DNA from: COE1 sp964387365
GTDB taxonomy: Bacteria; Bacillota; Clostridia; Lachnospirales; Lachnospiraceae
Assembly: GCA_964387365.1 (NCBI GenBank)
Contig: CAYLWP010000012.1
Coordinates: forward strand, 1 to 29,741
DNA length: 29,741 nt
Reading direction: 5' to 3'
Shown: positions 1 to 6,582 of the stretch, piece after piece
Layout of the letters: each line of letters starts with the position of its first letter
How positions within the stretch are numbered: position 1 is the first letter of the stretch
Position numbers and translations under genes: made by a program
Notes under the pieces: generated by a model
Seen by the model: the letters and a program-made list of their open reading frames with translations, nothing else
Database searches by the model: none
Told to the model about the DNA's origin: nothing

Positions 1-2
1 AC

Positions 3-131
3 AGTATTGCCGAAAAGTATGCAGAGGTATGGAAAATCGATACGAATACATTTGTCAACTTTTATGATACAACACCACTCAAAAAGTCGGGGGGACTGAG
101 AATTTTCTGCCCGACTTATTTATGTTTTTGA
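3..131 (+). CDS. Possible 3' end of an unidentified gene (partial)
   Basis: The window opens inside what may be the tail of a plus-strand gene. Frame 3 stays open from the first base to a TGA at 129-131 and reads as ordinary soluble protein at first (IAEKYAEVWKIDTNTFVNFY). The last dozen codons run through the terminator-like hairpin at 84-117, which is unusual. Frame 2 instead stops at 65-67, just before that hairpin, so the true frame is uncertain. No family is recognised. Confidence 0.25.
   Translation, partial: SIAEKYAEVWKIDTNTFVNFYDTTPLKKSGGLRIFCPTYLCF
84..128 (+). terminator. Rho-independent terminator
   Basis: AAGTCGGG (84-91) pairs perfectly with CCCGACTT (110-117), and a T-rich tail follows (to about 128). 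It probably ends the gene entering from the left edge. The loop is long (18 nt) but contains AGAA/TTCT that can extend the fold. Confidence 0.55.
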
Positions 132-279
132 TTCAAAAATCGGGTTTGCCGGAATCAACACCCAGCGCCTCTAACCACAAGAAGCAAAAGTGAAATCAGT
201 TGGGCTGCGAAAGCCGACCATTTTGTATTCACACCCATTACAAACTGAACCTGAATTTAGTTATTTTTTCAGATACTAC

Positions 280-308
280 TTGACGAATGTATAGAATGCG
301 AAGAAAAT
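280..308 (+). promoter_or_regulatory. Possible aroA promoter
   Basis: TTGACG at 280-285 and GAAAAT at 303-308 are 17 bp apart, about 50 bp before the aroA start. The -35 is good (5/6) and the -10 is weak (4/6). The rest of 132-361 shows no gene; a short ORF at 122-202 has no ribosome site. Confidence 0.4.
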
Positions 309-361
309 AAGGTGGTAGGAATTAGATTACATAAAGATAAGTATAGCGGAGAAAAGTAAAT

Positions 362-1648
362 ATGAATCAATATAAAGTAAAGGTATTAAAGGGAACGGAG
401 CCAATTGCGGTAGAGGTTCCGGGATCGAAGAGTATTACGAACAGAGCACTTATGCTGGCGGCGCTTGGAAAAGAGACTTGCGTACTGCATGGAGTATTAT
501 TTAGCGATGATTCCAGAGCGTTCTTAAGCTGTTTACAAGAGCTTGGATTCGATGTAGTAATAGAAGAAGATAAGAAAATAGTGTCTATTAAGGGCATGGG
601 AGGTGCGATTCCGAACAGAAAGGCAACGATTAATGTGCGCAGTGCCGGAACGGCAGCGCGTTTCCTCACCGTAATGCTGGCATTTGCAGGAGGACATTAT
701 ACGTTACACTCTTCCGAGCAGATGAAAAAACGTCCGATGGAACCGTTGTTAACGGAGCTTCGTAAGGCAGGAGTAAAGATTACCTGCCTTGAGAAGGAAG
801 GACACTTTCCTTTTGTGATTGAATCGGAAAAGGTAGGTATCAGAGAGATTACGATTGATACGAATATCAGTAGCCAGTTTGCAAGTGCACTTCTTATGTC
901 TGCGACGTTGTTAGAGGAAGGCTTAACCTTACATATGTCAGGCGAACGTAGCAGTGGTGCATATGTGCTGATGACGTTATCAATGATGGAGCAGTTTGGT
1001 ATTCGGGTTGAAAAAAATGGCGCAGACTGTGAGCTTTCAAAGGGACAGTCTTATGGTTTGAAGGAATACTTTATTGAGCCGGATATGTCAGCAGCTTGTT
1101 ATTTCTATGCAATGGCGGCTATTTTGAATCGCAAGGTAACTGTTTTAGGAACGCAGGAAGCCGTTTCCTTACAGGGAGATAAGAAGTTTTTGGGTATTTT
1201 ACGAGAGCTTGGCTGTCAGGTGGAGGATTTGCCGGAGGGAGTAACCGTAACAGGTGTTGCACATTATCCGGGAATCAGTGTGAATATGAAGGATTTTTCA
1301 GATCAGGCATTAACCATGGCAGTTGTAGCGGTCTTTGCAGATACACCGACCAGAATTGAACATATTGGCCATATCCGTATGCAGGAATCAGACAGAATTC
1401 AGGCGATTATCAATGAGTTGAACCGTATGGGGGTAGGTTGCAGGGAGCTTCCTGAGAGTGATGGTGTTGAGATTATACCGGCGCCGATTCAGCCGGCTGA
1501 GATCGAAACCTACGAGGATCACAGAGTTGCCATGTCATTTACGCTGGCAGGAATGAGAGCAGAGGGAATCGTTATTAAGAATCCGCTATGCTGTGGAAAG
1601 ACCTTTGAGAATTATTTTGATGTGATTGATAGCTTATATGAAGCATAA
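362..1648 (+). CDS. aroA: 3-phosphoshikimate 1-carboxyvinyltransferase (EPSP synthase)
   Basis: AroA transfers the enolpyruvyl group of phosphoenolpyruvate to shikimate-3-phosphate, the sixth step of the shikimate pathway toward chorismate and aromatic amino acids, in the cytoplasm. At 428 aa it has the usual family length. Family signatures are visible: PGSKSITNRAL near the start (Lys23 is the substrate-binding lysine of this motif), SAGTAARFL around residue 95, KKRPMEPL around 122, SSQFASALLMSA, the catalytic region DFSDQALTMAVVA, QESDRI, YEDHRVAMSF and the C-terminal CGKTFENYF. A GGAGA ribosome site sits about 9 bases before the ATG. It appears to be transcribed alone, between its own weak promoter and the strong hairpin at 1655-1699. 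The reading frame is intact. Confidence 0.96.
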   Translation: MNQYKVKVLKGTEPIAVEVPGSKSITNRALMLAALGKETCVLHGVLFSDDSRAFLSCLQELGFDVVIEEDKKIVSIKGMGGAIPNRKATINVRSAGTAARFLTVMLAFAGGHYTLHSSEQMKKRPMEPLLTELRKAGVKITCLEKEGHFPFVIESEKVGIREITIDTNISSQFASALLMSATLLEEGLTLHMSGERSSGAYVLMTLSMMEQFGIRVEKNGADCELSKGQSYGLKEYFIEPDMSAACYFYAMAAILNRKVTVLGTQEAVSLQGDKKFLGILRELGCQVEDLPEGVTVTGVAHYPGISVNMKDFSDQALTMAVVAVFADTPTRIEHIGHIRMQESDRIQAIINELNRMGVGCRELPESDGVEIIPAPIQPAEIETYEDHRVAMSFTLAGMRAEGIVIKNPLCCGKTFENYFDVIDSLYEA

Positions 1649-1654
1649 TTGAAC

Positions 1655-1699
1655 AAAGAAAGAGATGAACACCTGTTTTAGGAGTTCATCTCTTTCTTT
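1655..1699. terminator. Bidirectional terminator between aroA and the convergent regulator
   Basis: A perfect 16-bp inverted repeat pairs 1655-1670 with 1684-1699 (13-nt loop). The right arm ends in a T-rich run on the plus strand and the left arm gives TTTCTTT on the minus strand. The minus-strand gene stops at 1678, inside the loop, so one structure can serve both genes. Confidence 0.85.
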
Positions 1700-2208
1700 A
1701 TGTCTGAGATTTTTTTACTGTCTATTTTGCCATCCATAATCATATGTTCAACCCACAGCTGAAGAGATTCTACGGTCATGGATATTTGCTCCAGTTCGTC
1801 CTGAATGAGAATGAAGTCTAGTAATTCATCGTCAGATACTTCTCCGTCCGCGGTGATTTCTATTAAGCGGTTTTTCTTTTTATCGATAGAATTCAGTGAA
1901 GCGAGCATTTCCAGTACGATTTGAGATAATATTTTGGATTCGATTCTAGGTACATATTCCATGCCGATAGGACATTCCTGTGAGCAGTAGTGGTTGCACA
2001 AGCCCGGATTTTTGTATTTTTGAGCCATGGTCAGTATCTCATCAGGGTGCGGAAGAGAACGTCCGCTTTCTATTTTTTCAATTCTGTCAGAAGTAATGGA
2101 TTCAAGCAGCTCACTTGCCTTTTCGCGAGTGAGTTCCAGATTCTCGCGGCTAAGCTGATAAATATTTTTGTTTTCTTTTGTAGATTTCTTTCCCATATGA
2201 AAAACCAT
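1678..2208 (-). CDS. XRE-type helix-turn-helix regulator with a cysteine cluster
   Basis: This 176-aa protein (or 172 aa from the second Met) has an N-terminal lambda-repressor/XRE-like helix-turn-helix: NLELTREKASELLESITSDR followed by IEKIESGRSLPHPDEIL, the usual helix 4 and 5 pattern. It is followed by a short cysteine-rich segment, CNHYCSQECPIG (about residues 71-82), and a helical acidic C-terminal half likely to mediate dimerisation. Three closely spaced Cys could bind metal or form a redox switch; this is inference. AGAAAGG lies one base before the first ATG (2208) and 13 bases before the second (2196), so the start is undecided. It is a monocistronic minus-strand gene; 2209-2482 upstream shows no other gene. 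Targets are unknown. Confidence 0.75.
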   Translation of the reverse strand: MVFHMGKKSTKENKNIYQLSRENLELTREKASELLESITSDRIEKIESGRSLPHPDEILTMAQKYKNPGLCNHYCSQECPIGMEYVPRIESKILSQIVLEMLASLNSIDKKKNRLIEITADGEVSDDELLDFILIQDELEQISMTVESLQLWVEHMIMDGKIDSKKISDIKKEMNS

Positions 2209-2427
2209 GCCTTTCTATTTCGCTTTTTTAGACCAAATAACCATAGGTAATTCGCGATAATATCCGTTTATTAAAGTTCATGTCTATTATATATTAATTA
2301 CATAAATCAGGAAAGGTAGTAAATTCATTTTTATGAGGGGGCGCCTTTGTTGATGAGAGATTGAGAGAGCGAATAGTAAGAGGTGTCCGAGGGGATGCCT
2401 CTTATGCGTTTTATGGAATAAGAAATG

Positions 2428-2464
2428 AAAGAGGCAGTAAGTCATGCAGATTTACTACCTCTTT
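2428..2464 (-). terminator. Terminator of the sigma/anti-sigma operon
   Basis: On the minus strand AAAGAGGTAGTAA (2464-2452) pairs with TTACTGCCTCTTT (2440-2428), 13 bp with one G-U pair, followed by a T-rich tail. It lies about 20 bases past the anti-sigma stop codon. Confidence 0.75.
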
Positions 2465-2482
2465 TGCTACATAGGCAGTCGG

Positions 2483-3694
2483 CTAATTAAATGCTCCGTC
2501 CCATACGGGCATATTCGAGATATATGCTTCCTCGACGGCAGGAACATAGTAAGCACCATAAGATTTTAAACCGTCATCTGAGGTCTCTTCGGGTAGTTCG
2601 ATATAGAAACGATAATATGGCATAAAGTACTCTTCGTGTGTGCCTGTTCGGTATATGAGTTCAACTTTTGAGATGTACTTACGGCCGGGCATTTCATATG
2701 GAACGGTAGTGATATAGTTTCCGTTTAGTAAAAGCTTCTGTGCTTCATTGGCTGTAATAATAGGATAATCGCCCATCTTATCTGATAAGTCGGGCCGGTA
2801 TATTCTTGCTAACCGGACATCGCCATTATGATCGCAGTAAAATGCTACCCGATGAAAATTATAATTGATGATGGACTCTGCCGGATTATCCTTTTTGTCG
2901 TAGAAGGTAATATCATATCCCTGTTCGCGATATATATTGTAATCACCGCCGGAGATATTAATCTGTGGATTATTCATGCCAATCAGATTTTTATAGGTTT
3001 CTTTCAGATATTCTGCGACGTGTTCAACATCTTTATAAGGCGCAGCATCCGTATAGTTATATTCCTTCGGAAGCGAGATTGCGGGGTCGAAGGTTATATC
3101 TGCGGTCAGGGTGGCATCTACTTCGATTTTGACACCATTGCTTTCAACAATAACCGCAGTTGGAGCAAAATATGCGTCCGAAGCATCTTCCCCAAGCTTT
3201 TCCGTAATGACAGCCTGTTGCGCTTCATCAGGAGTATTATTTGTAATGATAAGGCTGTCGGTATCCATGCCGAGGCGCATTGCGACATCAAGCAAAAGTG
3301 CTTTCATTGCGTCAAAGTCTACGCCTGTTATTCGAAAATAACTGTCATAGGTTAACTGATTCTGATAGACCGGCAGGGTAGGGAGCTTGGCAGTTTTATT
3401 CCATGGATTTTGATTAGTAAGCTCAGAGATATCGTAGGCTAAGTACCCCTCAAAGCCCATTGCGCCACCGTCATCCGCGGTGAGAGTCAACATGGGGAGC
3501 ATGTGAGCTTTGGTTGAAGAATTCGGAGTCACTTTGTCTGAAAAAAGCCAAAGTCCTGCGAACATCGCGATAGCAAGGCAGGCAGCAAACGTACTCCATT
3601 TCAGGAAAGCGGTTCTTTTTTTGGGGGTTCGTGCTGCGATTATGTGAGTTTCATCGATATCACCAAGGATTTCATACAGAGTTTCTTTTTTCAT
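2483..3694 (-). CDS. Membrane-anchored anti-sigma-like partner protein
   Basis: A 403-aa protein with a short cytoplasmic N-terminus (MKKETLYEILGDIDETHI, then a basic stretch PKKRTAFLKW), one transmembrane helix at about residues 34-51, and a large extracellular domain of about 350 residues. Its start overlaps the sigma gene's stop by 4 bases (ATGA), so the two are translationally coupled and probably made in fixed ratio. Position and topology are those of an anti-sigma factor that holds the ECF sigma factor at the membrane and senses an outside signal with its extracellular domain. No zinc anti-sigma motif (HxxxCxxC) is visible, so it belongs to a non-ZAS type. The assignment rests on context and topology; the signal is unknown. 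Confidence 0.7.
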   Translation of the reverse strand: MKKETLYEILGDIDETHIIAARTPKKRTAFLKWSTFAACLAIAMFAGLWLFSDKVTPNSSTKAHMLPMLTLTADDGGAMGFEGYLAYDISELTNQNPWNKTAKLPTLPVYQNQLTYDSYFRITGVDFDAMKALLLDVAMRLGMDTDSLIITNNTPDEAQQAVITEKLGEDASDAYFAPTAVIVESNGVKIEVDATLTADITFDPAISLPKEYNYTDAAPYKDVEHVAEYLKETYKNLIGMNNPQINISGGDYNIYREQGYDITFYDKKDNPAESIINYNFHRVAFYCDHNGDVRLARIYRPDLSDKMGDYPIITANEAQKLLLNGNYITTVPYEMPGRKYISKVELIYRTGTHEEYFMPYYRFYIELPEETSDDGLKSYGAYYVPAVEEAYISNMPVWDGAFN

Positions 3695-4251
3695 AGCTCA
3701 TAACCCCTTTCGAAAAGATAGTTGCGTAATTGGAGACGCAGGCGGTTTAGTGTCATGGAAACAGTGCCTTCTTTCATACCGTGTCGCATTGCGATATCGG
3801 AAATACTGTCCGTGTACCAGTATCGACAAACAAAAATATTTCTTTTTTCCGGAGAAAGGGTGCCCAGAAAGGTATTAATCGCTTTTACGAGCTCCCGGTG
3901 ATGGAGTGCCTGTTCGATGTCATTCTTGCCGGATACACATTCTCCCAGTTCGTCAAGAACGATGGCGATTTCACCGCCACCGCGTTTCTCGGCGGTATTG
4001 TGCTTGTATCTGTTAAATGACAGGTTTCTTGTAATCTTACCAAGAAAGGTTGACAGTACGACGGGTCTGTGAGGCGGCATGGAGTTCCAGGCGTTGAGAT
4101 AGGTGTCGTTCACGCATTCTTCAGCGTCTTCCATGTTATTTAATATGTTTCTGGCAATGGAAGTACAGTACTTTCCGTACTTTTCTGATGTAGCAGGAAG
4201 TGCGTCCTGATTTCGCTCCCAGTATAATTGGACTATCTTGCTGTCTTCCAA
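3691..4251 (-). CDS. ECF-type RNA polymerase sigma factor
   Basis: A group 4 (extracytoplasmic function) sigma factor that would direct RNA polymerase to a small regulon, likely including this operon. Region 2 is seen as YCTSIARNILNNMEDAEECV then NDTYLNAWNSMPPHRP; region 4 as the helix-turn-helix DSISDIAMRHGMKEGTVSMT followed by LNRLRLQLRNYL. I choose the TTG at 4251 (186 aa, starting MEDSKIVQLYWER) because GAGGTGA lies exactly 5 bases before it. The longer reading from GTG at 4260 would place the start codon inside that ribosome site, and family members usually begin with M-D/E-D-x-K-I. It is the first gene of a two-gene operon with the membrane anti-sigma-like gene. Confidence 0.88.
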   Translation of the reverse strand: MEDSKIVQLYWERNQDALPATSEKYGKYCTSIARNILNNMEDAEECVNDTYLNAWNSMPPHRPVVLSTFLGKITRNLSFNRYKHNTAEKRGGGEIAIVLDELGECVSGKNDIEQALHHRELVKAINTFLGTLSPEKRNIFVCRYWYTDSISDIAMRHGMKEGTVSMTLNRLRLQLRNYLFERGYEL

Positions 4252-4359
4252 TGAAATCACCTCGTTTCCGTTTAATCTCTTTCACTTATATACACAACTT
4301 TTGGGTCGAAATCTCACAGAAAATTATATGTTATTTTAATCAAAGTTCTCTGCGGATTA

Positions 4360-5133
4360 ATGCGCTCTTTACTTCACTTATCTGAAGACATTCCGCTTAC
4401 TGCCGAAATTACTAACCCTATTATACTAGGTGAATCCATTGATGACAAAGAATTTCGTCTTGATGTAAATGTTATTCTAAACGGTAGCTCTATTCTGAAT
4501 CTCGAAATACAGATTGCTAATAAGCTGAACTGGCCAAATCGTTCTATCAGCTATCTGTGTCGTTCCTTCAATCAGCTGAATAAAGGAGAGGATTATAACG
4601 ATATCAAGCCTGTTATACATATTGGTTTTCTTGATTACACTTTATTTGACGATTATCCTGAATTTTACGCTACCTATAAGCTGTTAAATACGAAAAACTT
4701 TCATGTGTACAGTAGTAATTTTGACCTCCGTGTGGTAGACTTAACTCAGATAGAGCTTGCAACTGACGAAGATAAACAGTTTCAGATTGACTATTGGGCT
4801 GCACTCTTCAAATCTAAGACATGGGAGGAAATGAAAATGATCGCTGAAAAAAACGAATATTTGAATGAAGCTTCCAAAACCATATTTCATATGACTGCTG
4901 AGGAACAGATACAAAAACGCTGTCAGGATAGAGAGGATTATTATAGTGATATACGCTCATATAAAAAAGAAGTTACTCGATTAAGTAATGTTATTGTTGA
5001 AAAAGATGACTTAATTGCTGAACAGACCGCTGCCTTGGCTGAAAAAGATAATGCCCTTGCCAAAAAAGATAACGAACTTGCTACTCTGCTTGAACGCATC
5101 AAAGAATTAGAAGCGCAACAGGCAAGCAAATAA
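4360..5133 (+). pseudogene. 5'-truncated Rpn/PD-(D/E)XK nuclease-transposase family gene
   Basis: The 257 aa match the Rpn (recombination-promoting nuclease, PF12784-like) family common in Lachnospiraceae. The nuclease core is present: EFRLDVNVILNGS supplies the Asp and LNLEIQIAN the Glu-x-Gln. It is followed by the conserved IGFLDYTLF, EFYATYKLLNTKN, VVDLTQIELATDEDKQFQID and YWAALFKSKTWEEMKM. The C-terminus is a coiled coil of EKD-type heptads (AALAEKDNALAKKDNELATL). Members usually begin about 25-30 residues earlier with a block resembling NDxxFKxxF. Here only its end survives (in-frame KVLCGL just before the ATG); further upstream the sequence is unrelated and stops in frame at 4273. No ribosome site precedes the ATG, so expression is doubtful. 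It lies head-to-head with the sigma gene. Confidence 0.75.
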
Positions 5134-5151
5134 ATAATTAAGCCAATATGT

Positions 5152-5187
5152 ATACCTGCCTTTATGAATTGAGGGCAGGTATTTTTT
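5152..5187 (+). terminator. Rho-independent terminator after the Rpn remnant
   Basis: ATACCTGCC (5152-5160) pairs with GGCAGGTAT (5174-5182), followed by a run of T. Confidence 0.85.
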
Positions 5188-5278
5188 ATAAAAGAATTCT
5201 TATGAAGCAAAAAACACTCTGCGAGGATGCGCAAGGCACATTCTGATTTTCTTCATCAAATCTTAAGGATTTACATAA

Positions 5279-5307
5279 TTGGAACTTCATAAAGTTTCGT
5301 GTACAAT
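5279..5307 (+). promoter_or_regulatory. Promoter of the two-component operon
   Basis: TTGGAA (5279-5284), 17 bp, TACAAT (5302-5307). About 75 bases of leader follow before the response regulator; the leader holds no clear structure. Confidence 0.55.
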
Positions 5308-5388
5308 AAAGTCAGGATAAGAAAAACGCGTGAAATGACTTATCGGGGCGAAAGTCCATAGGAAAAAGAAATCCAAGGGGAGAGAGAC

Positions 5389-6075
5389 ATGTATAACATA
5401 CTGGTATGTGATGATGAAAAGGATATTGTATCTGCATTAAGAATTTATCTGATGTCAGAAGGCTATCAGGTATTTGAGGCATATAATGGAAAGGATGCAT
5501 TGAGACTGTTTGCCGAACATGATATTCATTTGGTGTTGATGGATATCATGATGCCGGAGATGGACGGTATAGAGGCAATGGTGAAGCTACGCGAGAACAG
5601 TAATGTACCGGTGATTCTGCTTACGGCAAAAAGTGAAGATACAGATAAGGTGCTGGGGCTGACCATCGGAGCGGATGATTATGTGACAAAGCCGTTCAAT
5701 CCGGTGGAGTTACAGGCAAGAGTAAAATCACAGTTGCGCCGATATATGCAGCTGGGCGGTGGCAATGTGAAGCAGGAGATATTAGCGATTGGTGGGATTG
5801 AGCTGGACGACCGTACCAAGGAGGTAACTCTTGATGGCGAGAAAACTGCGCTTACCAGAACCGAGTATGACATATTAAAGTTGTTACTGGAAAACAGGGG
5901 AAAGGTATTTTCACCGCACCAGATTTATGAAGCAGTGTGGAAAGATAATCCGTATGGCGCTGAAAATACGGTAGCAGTACACATCAGACATCTAAGAGAG
6001 AAGATAGAGTACAATCCCGCAGAACCAAGATATCTGAAGGTTGTCTGGGGAAGAGGCTATAAGATTGAGGGATAA
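5389..6075 (+). CDS. OmpR/PhoB-family response regulator
   Basis: A 228-aa DNA-binding response regulator, cytoplasmic, activated by phosphotransfer from the kinase two genes downstream. The receiver domain (about 1-118) shows the acidic pair D8/D9, the phospho-acceptor D52 in LVLMDIMMP, T79 and K101 (VTKPFNP). The C-terminal winged helix (about 130-228) has TRTEYDILKLLLENRGKVFS and the VAVHIRHLREKIE recognition region ending in VWGRGYKIEG. The ribosome site AAGGGGAGAG precedes the ATG. It is the first gene of an operon with a small exported protein and a histidine kinase. Overall it resembles the VanR/SrrA-type branch; the regulon is unknown. Confidence 0.93.
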   Translation: MYNILVCDDEKDIVSALRIYLMSEGYQVFEAYNGKDALRLFAEHDIHLVLMDIMMPEMDGIEAMVKLRENSNVPVILLTAKSEDTDKVLGLTIGADDYVTKPFNPVELQARVKSQLRRYMQLGGGNVKQEILAIGGIELDDRTKEVTLDGEKTALTRTEYDILKLLLENRGKVFSPHQIYEAVWKDNPYGAENTVAVHIRHLREKIEYNPAEPRYLKVVWGRGYKIEG

Positions 6076-6093
6076 GTGCAGGAGAAAAATAAT

Positions 6094-6501
6094 ATGAAGA
6101 GAAAAGGAATTGCAATTTGCTGTATATGTGTTGTGGCTGTTATATTAGTGGCAGGAGTTTGGACGAAACCAAAGACATTAGGAAATATTAGCCGCAACGT
6201 GTCAGAACTGTCAAGTAGTACTTCCATGGTCTCATTTACAGCAGAAGCCGGAGATAAAATAAAATTATCCTTTTCGTCAGAAATAGAAAAGGGAACATTA
6301 GGAATTACACTTTGTGATTCCAAGGGAAATGTAATAAAAGAGCTGGAACAGGCAAAAGAATTAGAAAGTATCCATGTATTGGATTATGATGACACATACA
6401 TATTAGTGGCTAAATATGATGACTTTGCAGGAAAATTTAAAATTACTGCCTACGATATTACGGAAGCAGGCAGTATTTATCAAAGGTGTAGCACTTCATA
6501 A
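6094..6501 (+). CDS. Small exported or membrane-anchored protein of the two-component operon
   Basis: A 135-aa protein with a basic N-terminus and one hydrophobic helix (about residues 5-24, IAICCICVVAVILVAGVW) that acts as signal peptide or membrane anchor, then a beta-rich extracellular domain of about 110 residues with alternating strand patterns (TAEAGDKIKLSFSSEIEKGT; TYILVAKYDDFAGKFKITAY). No lipobox is seen. I choose ATG 6094 because AGGAG ends 9 bases before it; an upstream GTG at 6076 directly abuts the response regulator stop and lacks a ribosome site. Placed between the regulator and the kinase, it may be a ligand-binding or accessory protein for the kinase's large extracellular domain. 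No family is recognised. Confidence 0.7.
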   Translation: MKRKGIAICCICVVAVILVAGVWTKPKTLGNISRNVSELSSSTSMVSFTAEAGDKIKLSFSSEIEKGTLGITLCDSKGNVIKELEQAKELESIHVLDYDDTYILVAKYDDFAGKFKITAYDITEAGSIYQRCSTS

Positions 6502-6582
6502 AAGTGCATGATTCAGCCTTCTGTGGGAAAACAGATTTAGGTGGACGATGAAAAGGGAGATTAAGAAAACGAGGTGGATATT

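Noticed and set aside
2378..2403. Plus-strand hairpin AAGAGG/CCTCTT between the two minus-strand genes
   Set aside because: Only 6 bp, poor T run, and no plus-strand gene for it to terminate.
6486..6509. GCACTT/AAGTGC hairpin after the small exported protein gene
   Set aside because: The stem is 6 bp and overlaps the stop codon, without a T run; too weak to call a terminator inside the operon.
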